Shown here piece after piece: positions 33,633 through 41,510 of a stretch of 64,000 nucleotides of DNA. Where the stretch lies: the NCBI RefSeq assembly GCF_042237075.1, contig NZ_JBCGDC010000002.1, positions 80,734 through 144,733 on the forward strand, in the 5' to 3' direction. Both the position numbers and the translations under genes were made by a program. Origin of the DNA: Polymorphospora lycopeni. Its GTDB lineage: Bacteria; Actinomycetota; Actinomycetes; Mycobacteriales; Micromonosporaceae. Under the pieces are notes generated by a model. It worked only from the letters and a program-made list of their open reading frames with translations, searched no databases and was not told the DNA's origin. The stretch's first letter is position 1; every line of letters begins with the position of its first letter.

Positions 33633-34043
33633 TCAGCGGAGCATGCCCATGTTGTGCCGGGTGACCCCGCGGGCCGCCGTCAGCGGGCCGACGACCATGT
33701 AGACGACCCAGGTCAGGGGCAGCGTCACGAGGCCGATCACGATGCCGATGAGGAAGATGTTGATCCAGAAGAAGACCCAGTAGGACACCATCAACGCGAT
33801 CCCCAGCCCGATCTGCCGGGCGTAGAGGTTGCCCACCCCGAAGATGCCGAAGATGCCGAGCACGAGTTCGAGCGCGACGGCGGCGCCGGCCGACTTGGCG
33901 GCGATCGGGACGACCGGGATCACGCCGTACGGCAACGTGGGCGGCGCGGAGTTCGGCGGCGACCAGTGCGGCGGTTGGGGGATGGGCAGGTTGGCTGGGG
34001 GCGCGGAGTACTGCGGCTGCTCGGGGAACTGCTGGTACGTCAT
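33633..34043 (-). CDS. Small membrane protein with Pro-rich N-terminus (TM2-like)
   Basis: A 136-residue protein. The first ~50 residues are Pro/Gln/Tyr-rich (YQQFPEQPQYSAPPANLPIPQPP), then come three hydrophobic segments. ALELVLGIFGIFGVGNLYARQIGLGIAL resembles the TM2 helix-turn-helix domain, and WINIFLIGIVIGLVTLPLTWVVYMVVG forms the rest. Such proteins are common in actinobacteria and unassigned. ATG 34043 starts the Pro-rich segment directly. Confidence 0.65.
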   Translation of the reverse strand: MTYQQFPEQPQYSAPPANLPIPQPPHWSPPNSAPPTLPYGVIPVVPIAAKSAGAAVALELVLGIFGIFGVGNLYARQIGLGIALMVSYWVFFWINIFLIGIVIGLVTLPLTWVVYMVVGPLTAARGVTRHNMGMLR

Positions 34044-34182
34044 CGCGACGGCCTCGCTACCGGATGTCAGGACGGGGTCCCGATTGTCGCACCCGCCGGC
34101 ACCTCCGATGTCCATCGCAGCGGCAGGGGCAACGGACCGTCCAGCTGAAAATCGGAAGGTTTGCGGTGCTGACAAAGCAAAG

Positions 34183-34210
34183 CGCCGACCGGCGTTTCCG
34201 CTGGTCGGCG
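34183..34210 (-). terminator. Terminator after tRNA-Phe
   Basis: CGCCGACC pairs with GGTCGGCG, followed on the minus strand by CGCTTTGCTTTG. It lies just downstream of the tRNA-Phe gene. Confidence 0.65.
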
Positions 34211-34236
34211 TTGCTGTAGCCCGGCGAAAGGCTATG

Positions 34237-34310
34237 TGGCCAGAGGCGGGGTCGAACCGCCGACCTTCCGATTTTCAGTCGGACGCTCGTACCAACTGAG
34301 CTATCTGGCC
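34237..34310 (-). tRNA. tRNA-Phe (GAA)
   Basis: The minus strand reads GGCCAGATAGCTCAGTTGGT... with anticodon loop CTGAAAATC, so the anticodon is GAA. The acceptor arm GGCCAGA/TCTGGCC and TψC arm GGTTCGACCCC are complete. Discriminator A is at 34237; CCA is not encoded. Confidence 0.96.
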
Positions 34311-34381
34311 GTGTTGCTCGGTTCATGGTACCCGTCTCGTGGTGTGACCGCGCGGCGGGTGCCAGTCTCCGAAACGCAGAA

Positions 34382-34405
34382 CGCCGCGCGTAGACACGCG
34401 CGGCG
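34382..34405 (-). terminator. Terminator after tRNA-Asp
   Basis: A perfect 9-bp stem CGCCGCGCG / CGCGCGGCG with a six-base loop, between tRNA-Asp and tRNA-Phe. It indicates that tRNA-Glu and tRNA-Asp share a transcript ending here. Confidence 0.65.
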
Positions 34406-34416
34406 AGCGGCGCTGG

Positions 34417-34490
34417 CGGTCCTGACGGGACTTGAACCCGCGACCTCCGCCTTGACAGGGCGGCGAGCACTCCAACTGCTCCACAGGACC
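34417..34490 (-). tRNA. tRNA-Asp (GTC)
   Basis: The minus strand reads GGTCCTGTGGAGCAGTTGGA... with anticodon loop CTGTCAA, so the anticodon is GTC. The acceptor pairing GGTCCTG/CAGGACC is complete with discriminator G at 34417. It lies 25 bp from tRNA-Glu on the same strand. Confidence 0.95.
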
Positions 34491-34515
34491 TTGCTGCTCC
34501 GGCTAGGCCGGAATG

Positions 34516-34588
34516 TGCCCCCAACGGGATTCGAACCCGTGCTACCGCCTTGAAAGGGCGGCGTCCTGGGCCGCTAGACGATGAGGGC
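34516..34588 (-). tRNA. tRNA-Glu (TTC)
   Basis: The minus strand reads GCCCTCATCGTCTAGCGGCC... with anticodon loop CTTTCAA, so the anticodon is TTC. The acceptor arm pairs GCCCTCA with TGGGGGC, which includes a mismatch or wobble, and GGTTCGAATCC is the TψC arm. It is first in a Glu-Asp pair. Confidence 0.95.
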
Positions 34589-34740
34589 GGCCCCGCCATC
34601 ATCGCACATCGCGACTCCAGCGGTAGAGCTCCCATCCGGCGGCGCCGGAGGCTTGGAAAGCATACGTGATGCCCCGCCCCAGAACCAAACCGATACCGCT
34701 CATCTCGCGATCATGCCGCTGACCTGCGGAAACACCGTGA

Positions 34741-35589
34741 TCAAGTGTCGAGCAGGATGATCTCGTACCGGTCCTGGAGTTTGCCGATCAGCCCGGCACA
34801 GGCGTCCAGCGTCGCCGCCCGGTCGCCACCCCCGTCGTGCAGCAGCACGATGGAGCCGGGCCGGGCCTTCTTGAGCACCCGTTCGGTGATCTCGGATGCT
34901 CTGGTCTTCTTCTCCCAGTCCCGTGGGTCGACGTCCCAGTCGATGGAGGCCATCCCCAACTCCTCGGCGACCGAGATCGCCGCCTCGGTCCACCGGCCAC
35001 CCGGGTGCCGGAAGAAGGGGATCCGGGCGTCCGGTACCGCCCGCCGGATCTCCCGGTTGGTGCGCTCCAGGTTGGCCCGGATCTCCGCCGGTGGGCGGTT
35101 GCCGAGGTCGAGTTCGTGATGCCAGGTGTGGTTGCACAGGGTGTGCCCCTCGCGGACGATCCGGGCGACAAGAGCGGGGTGGCGGTGTACCTGTGAGCCG
35201 ACGACGCAGAACGTCGCCCTGACCCGGGCCGCCCGCAGCCGGTCGAGCACCTTCGGTGTCCAGACCGGGTGCGGCCCGTCGTCGAACGTCAGCGCCACTC
35301 CCTTGCGTCCGGTCGTGCGCCGTACCGGCAGTGGCGCCGGAGTCGTGCTCGTGGTCGCGGTCGGTCCGGGCGTGGCCGCCGCCGACCGGGTGGCGGCCGG
35401 CGTACCGGTCGGCGGTGCACTCGACGGTGTCGCCGGCCGGGACGGTGTGCCGTCGGGCGCCGGGATTCCGGTCGCCGGTGGCGCCGTCCGGAAGGTGGGG
35501 TGGCTGGTCGGGCGGGAGGCTATCCAGCCCGCGCCGAGCAGCAGCGCGAGTACGACCACGCCGGACCCGAGGGCGGCACGTTGCTTCAT
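34741..35589 (-). CDS. Secreted polysaccharide deacetylase (NodB domain)
   Basis: A 282-residue exported or membrane-anchored carbohydrate esterase (CE4). An N-terminal hydrophobic helix (VVVLALLLGAGWIA) and a ~70-residue Pro/Thr/Ala linker precede the NodB domain. The domain has TFDDGPHPVWTP (motif 1, catalytic Asp), NHTWHH (metal His pair), FFRHPGGRW (motif 3), DWDVDPRDW and IVLLHDGGG (catalytic His). It probably removes acetyl groups from peptidoglycan or another cell-wall glycan. ATG 35589 is the start. Confidence 0.92.
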   Translation of the reverse strand: MKQRAALGSGVVVLALLLGAGWIASRPTSHPTFRTAPPATGIPAPDGTPSRPATPSSAPPTGTPAATRSAAATPGPTATTSTTPAPLPVRRTTGRKGVALTFDDGPHPVWTPKVLDRLRAARVRATFCVVGSQVHRHPALVARIVREGHTLCNHTWHHELDLGNRPPAEIRANLERTNREIRRAVPDARIPFFRHPGGRWTEAAISVAEELGMASIDWDVDPRDWEKKTRASEITERVLKKARPGSIVLLHDGGGDRAATLDACAGLIGKLQDRYEIILLDT

Positions 35590-35678
35590 CGTCGGCTCCC
35601 GAGGGGAAATTCGGGCAGGACGTCGGGCTCACGCTAGCCCACCGCCGACGGCGTGCGATACCGGATAGACGACTCCGA

Positions 35679-36620
35679 TCAGCCGGTTACCGGGCGATCC
35701 GGCACGGCCACCGCGCCGGCGAGAACGACCGCCTCGGTGAGGTCTGCCGGGGACCGCACCCCGGCGGGAAGCGGGCCGGCCGCCCAACCGGGACCGGCCG
35801 CCATCACCAGCAGCGGGCGGCGGGGCACGGACAGTACGGCCGCCAGTTGCTCGGTACGCGCGGTGGCGGGGGCGTGCGACCACACGACGACCACCGCCGG
35901 CCCGGTCCGGTCCACGGCGTCCACCAGGGCGACGGTCGGCACCCGTGCGCCGAGCAGCCGGCAGCCGACGCCGGCCTGCGCCAGCGCGGCGGCGAGCGCC
36001 TCCAGCGGCAGGCTGTGTTGCTCCTCGTCGGCACAGGACAGCAGGATGCGGGCTGCTTCGGCCGGCCGGCGTACGGCGCCGAGGACCTCCGACACGCAGC
36101 GGGACAGCAGGTGCTCGACCTCGATCAGGCGGGACGTGGTCGCGTACCGCTCGCCGATCCCGACCAGGACGGGCCGCAGCATCTCGTCCCAGGTCCGGAC
36201 GACGCCGTGGGCGGCCACCTGCCGTTCGATGAGCTCCCGCATGGCGGTCGAGTCGAGCCGCATGGCGGCGCGGGCCAGGCCGCGGGCGGCCGGACCGGCC
36301 CGGCCGACCGGGATGGCGAAGCCACCGCCGGCCCGGCCGGCGGCCCCCTGGCGGGGGGCCGCGTTGCGAGAGGTGTCGGGCCTGGGCGCGACCGTGGTAC
36401 GGCGCGCCCAGCCGGCCGCTTCGGCCGGCGTGACACCCTCGGCGGTCAGCCGCCGCATGACCTCCAGCCGGGCGAGGTCCTCGGCGGTGTAGCGCCGGTG
36501 GTGCCCGGGCACGTGCTGGCTCGGCCCCAGGCCGTACCGCTGGTGCCAGGTGCGTAGCGTCGTCACGGCGACGCCGAGCCGGCGCGCGACGGCGCCCGCG
36601 CTCAGGGCGTCATCGCCCAC
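35679..36620 (-). CDS. MerR-family regulator with B12-binding domain (LitR/CarH-like)
   Basis: A 313-residue photoreceptor-type regulator. The N-terminal MerR helix-turn-helix is LSAGAVARRLGVAVTTLRTWHQRYGL. The middle part is a four-helix cap (RTWDEMLRPVLVGIGERY...EVEHLL), and the C-terminal Rossmann-like part has EEQHSLPLEALAAAL with the cobalt-ligand-type His. LitR/CarH repressors bind DNA in the dark with adenosylcobalamin and release it in light. The conserved Trp-x9-Glu-His-Leu is Tyr-x9-Glu-His-Leu here. GTG 36620 overlaps the idi stop by 11 bp, so it is in the crt operon it probably controls. Confidence 0.85.
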   Translation of the reverse strand: MGDDALSAGAVARRLGVAVTTLRTWHQRYGLGPSQHVPGHHRRYTAEDLARLEVMRRLTAEGVTPAEAAGWARRTTVAPRPDTSRNAAPRQGAAGRAGGGFAIPVGRAGPAARGLARAAMRLDSTAMRELIERQVAAHGVVRTWDEMLRPVLVGIGERYATTSRLIEVEHLLSRCVSEVLGAVRRPAEAARILLSCADEEQHSLPLEALAAALAQAGVGCRLLGARVPTVALVDAVDRTGPAVVVVWSHAPATARTEQLAAVLSVPRRPLLVMAAGPGWAAGPLPAGVRSPADLTEAVVLAGAVAVPDRPVTG

Positions 36621-37227
36621 CTGACCGCTCCGGCGCTTCGTCGATGGTGGCGCCGGAACCCGGTACGACGATGCCGTCCGCTCCCGCCCGCCCGGGGCTG
36701 AAGAGCCGGTCGGTGACGCCGGCGAGCCACGGCGCGTGCTGCCGCGGCTGTTCGGCGAGCCCGGTCAGCAACTCCTCGCGGGTCACCCAACGCACGTCGG
36801 CCACCTCTTCGGGAGCCGGGGCCAGGGTCGTGCCGGGGGGAAGTTCGGCCCGCAGCACGTGGTCGTACTCGAACTCGACCCGGCCGGTGGCGGGGTCCTC
36901 GGCGTAGTAGACGTAGACGCCGACCTCGGTGAGGTCGACCGGCGGTATGCCCAGTTCCTCGCCGAGCCGCCGGTTGGCGGCCTCGGCCAACGACTGGCCC
37001 GGCGCCGGGTGCCCGCAGCAGCTGTTGGCCCAGCGCAGCGGGAACCTGGTCTTGACGGCGGCCCGCTGCTGGAGCAGGACCCGGCCGGTCGGGTCGACCA
37101 GGAAGACCGAGAACGCCCGGTGCAGCCGGCCCGGCGGACGGTGGGCGTCGTCGACGGTGCACTCGCCGATCGGGTTGCCGGTGTCGTTGACCAACTCGAC
37201 CAGGTGTGCCTCGCGGGAGAGGGTCAC
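36610..37227 (-). CDS. idi: Isopentenyl-diphosphate delta-isomerase, type I
   Basis: A 205-residue Nudix-fold enzyme that converts IPP to DMAPP and so feeds crtE. The catalytic Cys is in WANSCCGHP and the catalytic Glu is in VEFEYDHV; the Nudix helix is LAEAANRRLGEELGI. GTG 37227 follows GGGAGG and overlaps the crtI stop by four bases. The last ~25 residues are a variable tail. It is third in the minus-strand carotenoid operon. Confidence 0.94.
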   Translation of the reverse strand: MTLSREAHLVELVNDTGNPIGECTVDDAHRPPGRLHRAFSVFLVDPTGRVLLQQRAAVKTRFPLRWANSCCGHPAPGQSLAEAANRRLGEELGIPPVDLTEVGVYVYYAEDPATGRVEFEYDHVLRAELPPGTTLAPAPEEVADVRWVTREELLTGLAEQPRQHAPWLAGVTDRLFSPGRAGADGIVVPGSGATIDEAPERSGGR

Positions 37228-38705
37228 CGGGTGCCTCCCGTCACTCGGCCGGCGGCGAGCTTGCCGGAGATCAGCACCATCGGCACGCCCACACCGGGTT
37301 GTGTCCCAGATCCTACGAAGACCACGTTGGACAGCGTGGGGTGCAGGTTGTTCGGGCGGAAGGGGCCGGTCTGGAAGAGGCTGTGCGCGGCGGCGAACGG
37401 GGTGCCCGCCGCCATGCCCTGGTCGGCCCAGTCGGCGGGGGTGACCACCCGGGACACCTCGACGCCGGCCCGGAAGTCGCGGTAGCCGCGCGCCTCGAGC
37501 GTACGCATCAACTCGTCCGCGTAGCGCGTGGGCAGGTCGCCGCGCCAGTCGAGCCGGCCCCGGTCGAGGTTCGGCACCGGCGCCAGCACGTAGTAGGTCT
37601 GCCGCCCGGCGGGCGCGACCGACGGGTCGGCCCGGCTCGGGTTGGTGACCAGCAGTGACGGGTCGGACATCAGCTCGCCCCGCTTGATGATCTCGTCGAA
37701 GGTGCCCTTCCACGGCCGGCCGAAGTGGATGTTGTGGTGGGCGATCTTCGAGTAGGGCTGCCGGGAACCGATGTGCAGCACCACGCAGGACGGCGAGTGG
37801 CGCAGCCGCCGGTAGCGGGCGGCCGGCAGTAGGTCGCGGTAGGCGACCGGCAGGTCGGGGTTGAGTACGACGACGTCGGCGGGGACCCGCTCGCCGTCGG
37901 CGGTGATCACCGCGCTGGCCCGGCCGGCCGAGGTCTCCACCCGGGTGACCGTGGTGCCGTAGCGAATCTGTACGCCGTGCTTCTCCGCCGCCCCGGCCAG
38001 GGCCCGGGGTACGGCGTGCATCCCGCCACGCGGGTAGTAGACCCCGGCGACCGAGTCGAGGTAGGCGATCACCGCGTAGATGGCGAGCGCGTCGTGCGGG
38101 GCCAGGCCGGCGTACATGGCCTGGAACGAGAAGATCCGCCGGGTCCGGGGATCGGTGAAGAACTGGTTGATCTTGGTTTGCAGCCGGCGGAACGCGCCGG
38201 TCGAAAGCAGCCGGAGCAGGTTGGCGGTCAGCAGGTCGCGGGGGCTGTCGAAGTTGCGGTCGATGAAGTCGGTCCGCTCCAGCTGCCACAGGTCGCGGGC
38301 GAAATCGACGAACCGCAGGTAGCCGTCGGCCTCCCGGGGACCGCACACCCGCGAGATCTCGGCCGCCATCCGGGCGGTGTCGGTGATCACGTCGAGGGTG
38401 GAGCCGTCGGGGTAGTAGGCCCGGTAGGCGGGGTCGACCGGGGCGAGGTCGAGCCAGTCGGTCAGCTCCTCGCCGACGGCGGCGAGCGGCTCGGCGATCA
38501 GGTCGGGCATGGTCAGCACGGTCGGCCCGGTGTCGAACTCGTAGCCGTCGACGCTGAGCCGGCCGGCCCGCCCGCCGGGCACCGGCTCCCGCTCCAGGAC
38601 GGTGACCTGACGACCGCTGCCGGCCAGGTGCAGGGCCGCGGCGAGGCCGCCGAGCCCGGCACCGACGACGACCACCCGATCGGTCGGTCCGCTCACCTTG
38701 CGCAT
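37224..38705 (-). CDS. crtI: Phytoene desaturase
   Basis: A 493-residue FAD-dependent CrtI-type desaturase that turns phytoene into lycopene through four dehydrogenations. The FAD motif VVVGAGLGGLAAALHLAGSG is at the N-terminus, followed by PGGRAGRLSVDGYEFDTGP. The C-terminal bacterial desaturase signature lies in NVVFVGSGTQPGVGVPMVLISGK. ATG 38705 starts 26 bp after the crtE stop. Extent of desaturation (neurosporene or lycopene) cannot be read. Confidence 0.94.
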   Translation of the reverse strand: MRKVSGPTDRVVVVGAGLGGLAAALHLAGSGRQVTVLEREPVPGGRAGRLSVDGYEFDTGPTVLTMPDLIAEPLAAVGEELTDWLDLAPVDPAYRAYYPDGSTLDVITDTARMAAEISRVCGPREADGYLRFVDFARDLWQLERTDFIDRNFDSPRDLLTANLLRLLSTGAFRRLQTKINQFFTDPRTRRIFSFQAMYAGLAPHDALAIYAVIAYLDSVAGVYYPRGGMHAVPRALAGAAEKHGVQIRYGTTVTRVETSAGRASAVITADGERVPADVVVLNPDLPVAYRDLLPAARYRRLRHSPSCVVLHIGSRQPYSKIAHHNIHFGRPWKGTFDEIIKRGELMSDPSLLVTNPSRADPSVAPAGRQTYYVLAPVPNLDRGRLDWRGDLPTRYADELMRTLEARGYRDFRAGVEVSRVVTPADWADQGMAAGTPFAAAHSLFQTGPFRPNNLHPTLSNVVFVGSGTQPGVGVPMVLISGKLAAGRVTGGTR

Positions 38706-38730
38706 TGGGCCACCCCTCTCCGGGCCTCCA

Positions 38731-39855
38731 TCATGCCCGCCGATCCGTGGCCCGTACGGCGAGGTCGGCCAGTGCCCGACGGGCGACCGGGTCGATCGGC
38801 GCGGTTCCGATCGAGTCGAGCGCGTCGGCGACCCGCGCCTCGATCATCTGCTCGACCCGGGCGGTGGCGCCGGTGGCGGTGACCACCTCGGCGAGCCTGC
38901 CGACCCCGACCGTGCCCGCCCGCCCCCGGGCCAGCTCGGCCCGTTGCGCGGCGGTGGCGAACTGGTCGGCGAGCAGCAGCAGCACCGTCGGCTTGCCGGT
39001 ACGCAGGTCGTCGCCGGCCGGCTTGCCGGTGCGCCGCGGGTCGCCGTACACGCCGAGGAGGTCGTCGCGGAGCTGGAACGCCTCGCCGACGGCGATTCCG
39101 TACCGGCTGTAGGCGGCGGTGACCGGCCCGGCCGGCCCGGCGGCACCGCCGGCGAGTGCCGCGCCGAACAGCAGCGGGCGCTGCACGGTGTAGCTGGCGG
39201 TCTTGTGCCGGGCCACCCGCAGCGCCCGGTCGACCGACCAGTTGGCGGCGTCGGTGTCGCCGAGGATGTCGAGGTACTGCCCGGCGATCGCCTCGATCCG
39301 CATCTGGTCGTAGCAGCGGCGGGCGGCCAGCACCGAGGCGGCCGGCAGGCCGGCCCCGGCGAGCAGCCGGTCGGCCCACACCAGGCAGAGGTCGCCGACG
39401 AGCACGGCGCCGGCCGTGCCGAAGTGGTCCGGGTCGCCGGTGCGCCCGGCCGCGACGTGCTGGTCGGCGAGCACCCGGTGCGCGGTGGGCCGGCCGCGCC
39501 GGGTGGCGGAGCGGTCCATGACGTCGTCGTGCACGAGGGCGAACGCGTGCAGCAGCTCCAGCGCGGCCAGCGCCGGAAGGGTGGACGCGACCGGCTGGTG
39601 CGCGCGGACCCCGCGCCAGCCCCAGTGGGCGAAGACCGGGCGCAGCCGCTTGCCGCCGGCGAGTACGCAGTCGCGGGCGGTGCGGGCGAGGTCGCCGAGG
39701 GCGGGGTCGATCTCCTCGATCGCGGCCACCTCGGAGTCCAGGAAGTCGATCAGGGTCTGCTCGATCAGCCCGATCAGCTCGCTGGGAGACGGAGCGGGCG
39801 GGGGCGCAACGGGGCGGGCATCACCCGGGAACGTCGGGAGTGTGTCGTTGGCCAC
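38731..39855 (-). CDS. crtE: Geranylgeranyl diphosphate synthase (polyprenyl synthetase)
   Basis: A 374-residue trans-isoprenyl diphosphate synthase. The first aspartate-rich motif is LVHDDVMDRSATRRG, and the second is FQLRDDLLGVYGD (DDxxG form). GGKRLRP is the substrate lysine/arginine block. Context with crtB and crtI supports a C20 (GGPP) product. GTG 39855 is the start. It heads the minus-strand operon and is divergent from crtB across 67 bp. Confidence 0.92.
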   Translation of the reverse strand: MANDTLPTFPGDARPVAPPPAPSPSELIGLIEQTLIDFLDSEVAAIEEIDPALGDLARTARDCVLAGGKRLRPVFAHWGWRGVRAHQPVASTLPALAALELLHAFALVHDDVMDRSATRRGRPTAHRVLADQHVAAGRTGDPDHFGTAGAVLVGDLCLVWADRLLAGAGLPAASVLAARRCYDQMRIEAIAGQYLDILGDTDAANWSVDRALRVARHKTASYTVQRPLLFGAALAGGAAGPAGPVTAAYSRYGIAVGEAFQLRDDLLGVYGDPRRTGKPAGDDLRTGKPTVLLLLADQFATAAQRAELARGRAGTVGVGRLAEVVTATGATARVEQMIEARVADALDSIGTAPIDPVARRALADLAVRATDRRA

Positions 39856-39874
39856 GACGCCGAGCGTACCCTAG

Positions 39875-39905
39875 AGTTGCGAGTTGCGTCGATTGCTGCG
39901 TCGAT
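39875..39905. promoter_or_regulatory. Tandem direct repeats in the crtE-crtB divergent promoter
   Basis: TGCGTCGAT occurs twice (39885-39893 and 39897-39905), 12 bp apart, with a related half-copy GTTGCGAGTTGCG before them. MerR/B12 regulators of the CarH type bind direct repeats with about one-turn spacing, so this is a candidate operator for the regulator at 35679. Confidence 0.45.
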
Positions 39906-39922
39906 CTATCCGAGGAGGTCCC

Positions 39923-40834
39923 ATGGAGACAGATCTTGCCGCGGCCTATGAACGCTGCCGTGAGCTGCACAAACGGCACGGACGCACCTACTATCTCGCG
40001 ACCCGGCTGCTGCCGGCCTGGAAACGTCGGCATGTCCATGCGCTGTACGGGTTCACCCGCTACGCCGACGAGATCGTCGACCGGACCGGCGACGCGTCGG
40101 TCGCCGAGCGGACCGCCCGGCTCGACGCCTGGTCCGCCCGGTTCCTCGCCGGCCTGCACGGCGAGCCCGTCGACGACCCGCTGCTGCCCGCCGTGCTGCA
40201 CACCATCGCGGTCTTCCAGCTCGACCGGGCCGACTTCGCGTCGTTCCTGCGCAGCATGGCGATGGACCTCACCATCACCTCGTACGCCAGCTACGACGAC
40301 CTGCTCGACTACATGGAGGGGTCGGCGGCCGTGATCGGCACGATGATGCTGCCGATCCTCGGCGCGGCCGACCCCGCCGCCGCCCGCGAGCCGGCCCGCC
40401 AGCTCGGCTTCGCCTTCCAGCTCACCAACTTCATCCGCGACGTCGGCGAGGACCTGGCCCGCGGCCGCACCTACCTGCCCGACGAGGACCTCGACAAGTT
40501 CGGGGTCGGCCGCGCCGACCTGGTCACCGCCGCCCGCGACGGCCGCGGCACCGCCCGGACCAGGGAGCTGATCGAGTACGCCGTCACCCGCGCCCAGGCG
40601 CACTACGCCGCCGCCGCCCCCGGGGTGGCGATGCTGGCCCCCGCCTCCCAGGCGTGCGTGCGCACCGCGTTCGCTCTCTACGGGGGCATCCTCGACGAGA
40701 TCGCCGCCGCCGGTTACGACCCCTTCGTCCGCCGGGCGACCGTCCCGGGCCGCCGTCGGGCCGCCGTCGCCGCCCGGTCGCTGCTGGCCCGGCCGGGCAC
40801 CCCGGTCGCCGTACCCGGTCCGTCGCCGCGGTGA
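39923..40834 (+). CDS. crtB: Phytoene synthase
   Basis: A 303-residue squalene/phytoene synthase that joins two GGPP molecules head to head. The two Asp-rich motifs are RYADEIVD (first) and NFIRDVGEDLARGRTYLP (second, including DVGED and the substrate-binding RGR.YLP). ATG 39923 follows GAGGAGG. Its stop overlaps a possible GTG of the photolyase fragment, which suggests a formerly coupled pair. Confidence 0.95.
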   Translation: METDLAAAYERCRELHKRHGRTYYLATRLLPAWKRRHVHALYGFTRYADEIVDRTGDASVAERTARLDAWSARFLAGLHGEPVDDPLLPAVLHTIAVFQLDRADFASFLRSMAMDLTITSYASYDDLLDYMEGSAAVIGTMMLPILGAADPAAAREPARQLGFAFQLTNFIRDVGEDLARGRTYLPDEDLDKFGVGRADLVTAARDGRGTARTRELIEYAVTRAQAHYAAAAPGVAMLAPASQACVRTAFALYGGILDEIAAAGYDPFVRRATVPGRRRAAVAARSLLARPGTPVAVPGPSPR

Positions 40835-40839
40835 GGTCG

Positions 40840-41490
40840 ATGCGTACGGCGATCGTCCTTTTCACCCGCGACCTCCGGGTCCACGACCAACCGGCGCTGG
40901 CCGCCGCCTGCGCCAACGCCGAGCGGGTGGTGCCGCTCTTCGTGCTCGACCCGACCCTCGCCGGCCGCTCGCCCAACCGGGACCGGTTCCTCGCGCAGAG
41001 CCTCGCCGACCTGCGCGGCTCGCTGCGCGAGCGGGGCGGTGACCTGGTCCTGCGGCACGGTGACCCGGTCGCCGAGACGATCCGGCTGGCCGCCGAGACC
41101 GGCGCCGAGGGCATCGCCGTCTCCGCCGACGTCAGCCGCTGTGCCCGGCGCCGGGAGAGCCGGCTGCGCGCCGAGGCCGAGCGGCACCGGCTGTCGCTGC
41201 GGCTCTTCCCCGGACTGACCGTCGTCGACCCCGGGGCGGTCACCCCGGCCGGCGGCGACCACTACAAGGTCTTCACGCCGTACTTCCGCGCCTGGGCGGC
41301 CAGCCGGTGGCGCGACGAGGTGGCCACGCCGGCGACGGTGCCGCTCCCGTCCGGGGTCGCGGTCGGTCGGCTGCCCGCCCTGCCCGCCGGGGAGTCCGCC
41401 GCTGGGTCCCCGAGCTGGGCCCCCCAAGATCCGCGTGATCAGGGACTGAATCGCGCGGGTCGCCGGCGTGTCGGCCGCCAAACTCCCTGA
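40840..41490 (+). pseudogene. Truncated DNA photolyase (N-terminal domain only)
   Basis: Residues 1-~190 are the alpha/beta antenna domain of a cryptochrome/photolyase (IVLFTRDLRVHDQPALAAAC, VPLFVLDPTLAG, ADLRGSLRERGGDLVLRHGD, HYKVFTPYFRAWAA). A normal enzyme of ~450 residues continues with the FAD-binding helical domain. Here the frame runs into palindromic repeat copy B after GSPSWAP and stops after 216 residues. All flavin and DNA-binding parts are missing. Photolyase genes are often light-induced neighbours of crt genes, so this is probably a decayed member of that regulon. ATG 40840 or GTG 40831 are possible starts. Confidence 0.85.
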
Positions 41491-41503
41491 TCACGCGGAT
41501 CTT
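41426..41503. repeat. Palindromic repeat copy B, inside the photolyase end
   Basis: Perfect 20-bp arms AAGATCCGCGTGATCAGGGA (41426-41445) and its complement (41484-41503) flank a 38-base loop. The element starts within the photolyase frame and ends just before the hydrolase stop on the other strand. Confidence 0.9.
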
Positions 41504-41510
41504 GCGGTGG

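Noticed and set aside
34237..34588. The tRNA cluster as an integration site for a mobile element.
   Set aside because: All three tRNA genes are intact. No integrase, direct-repeat att copy or change in composition is seen nearby.
36610..38346. A continuous 578-residue frame spanning crtI and idi.
   Set aside because: The part over crtI is out of frame with the CrtI motifs. The real idi begins at GTG 37227 with its own ribosome site.
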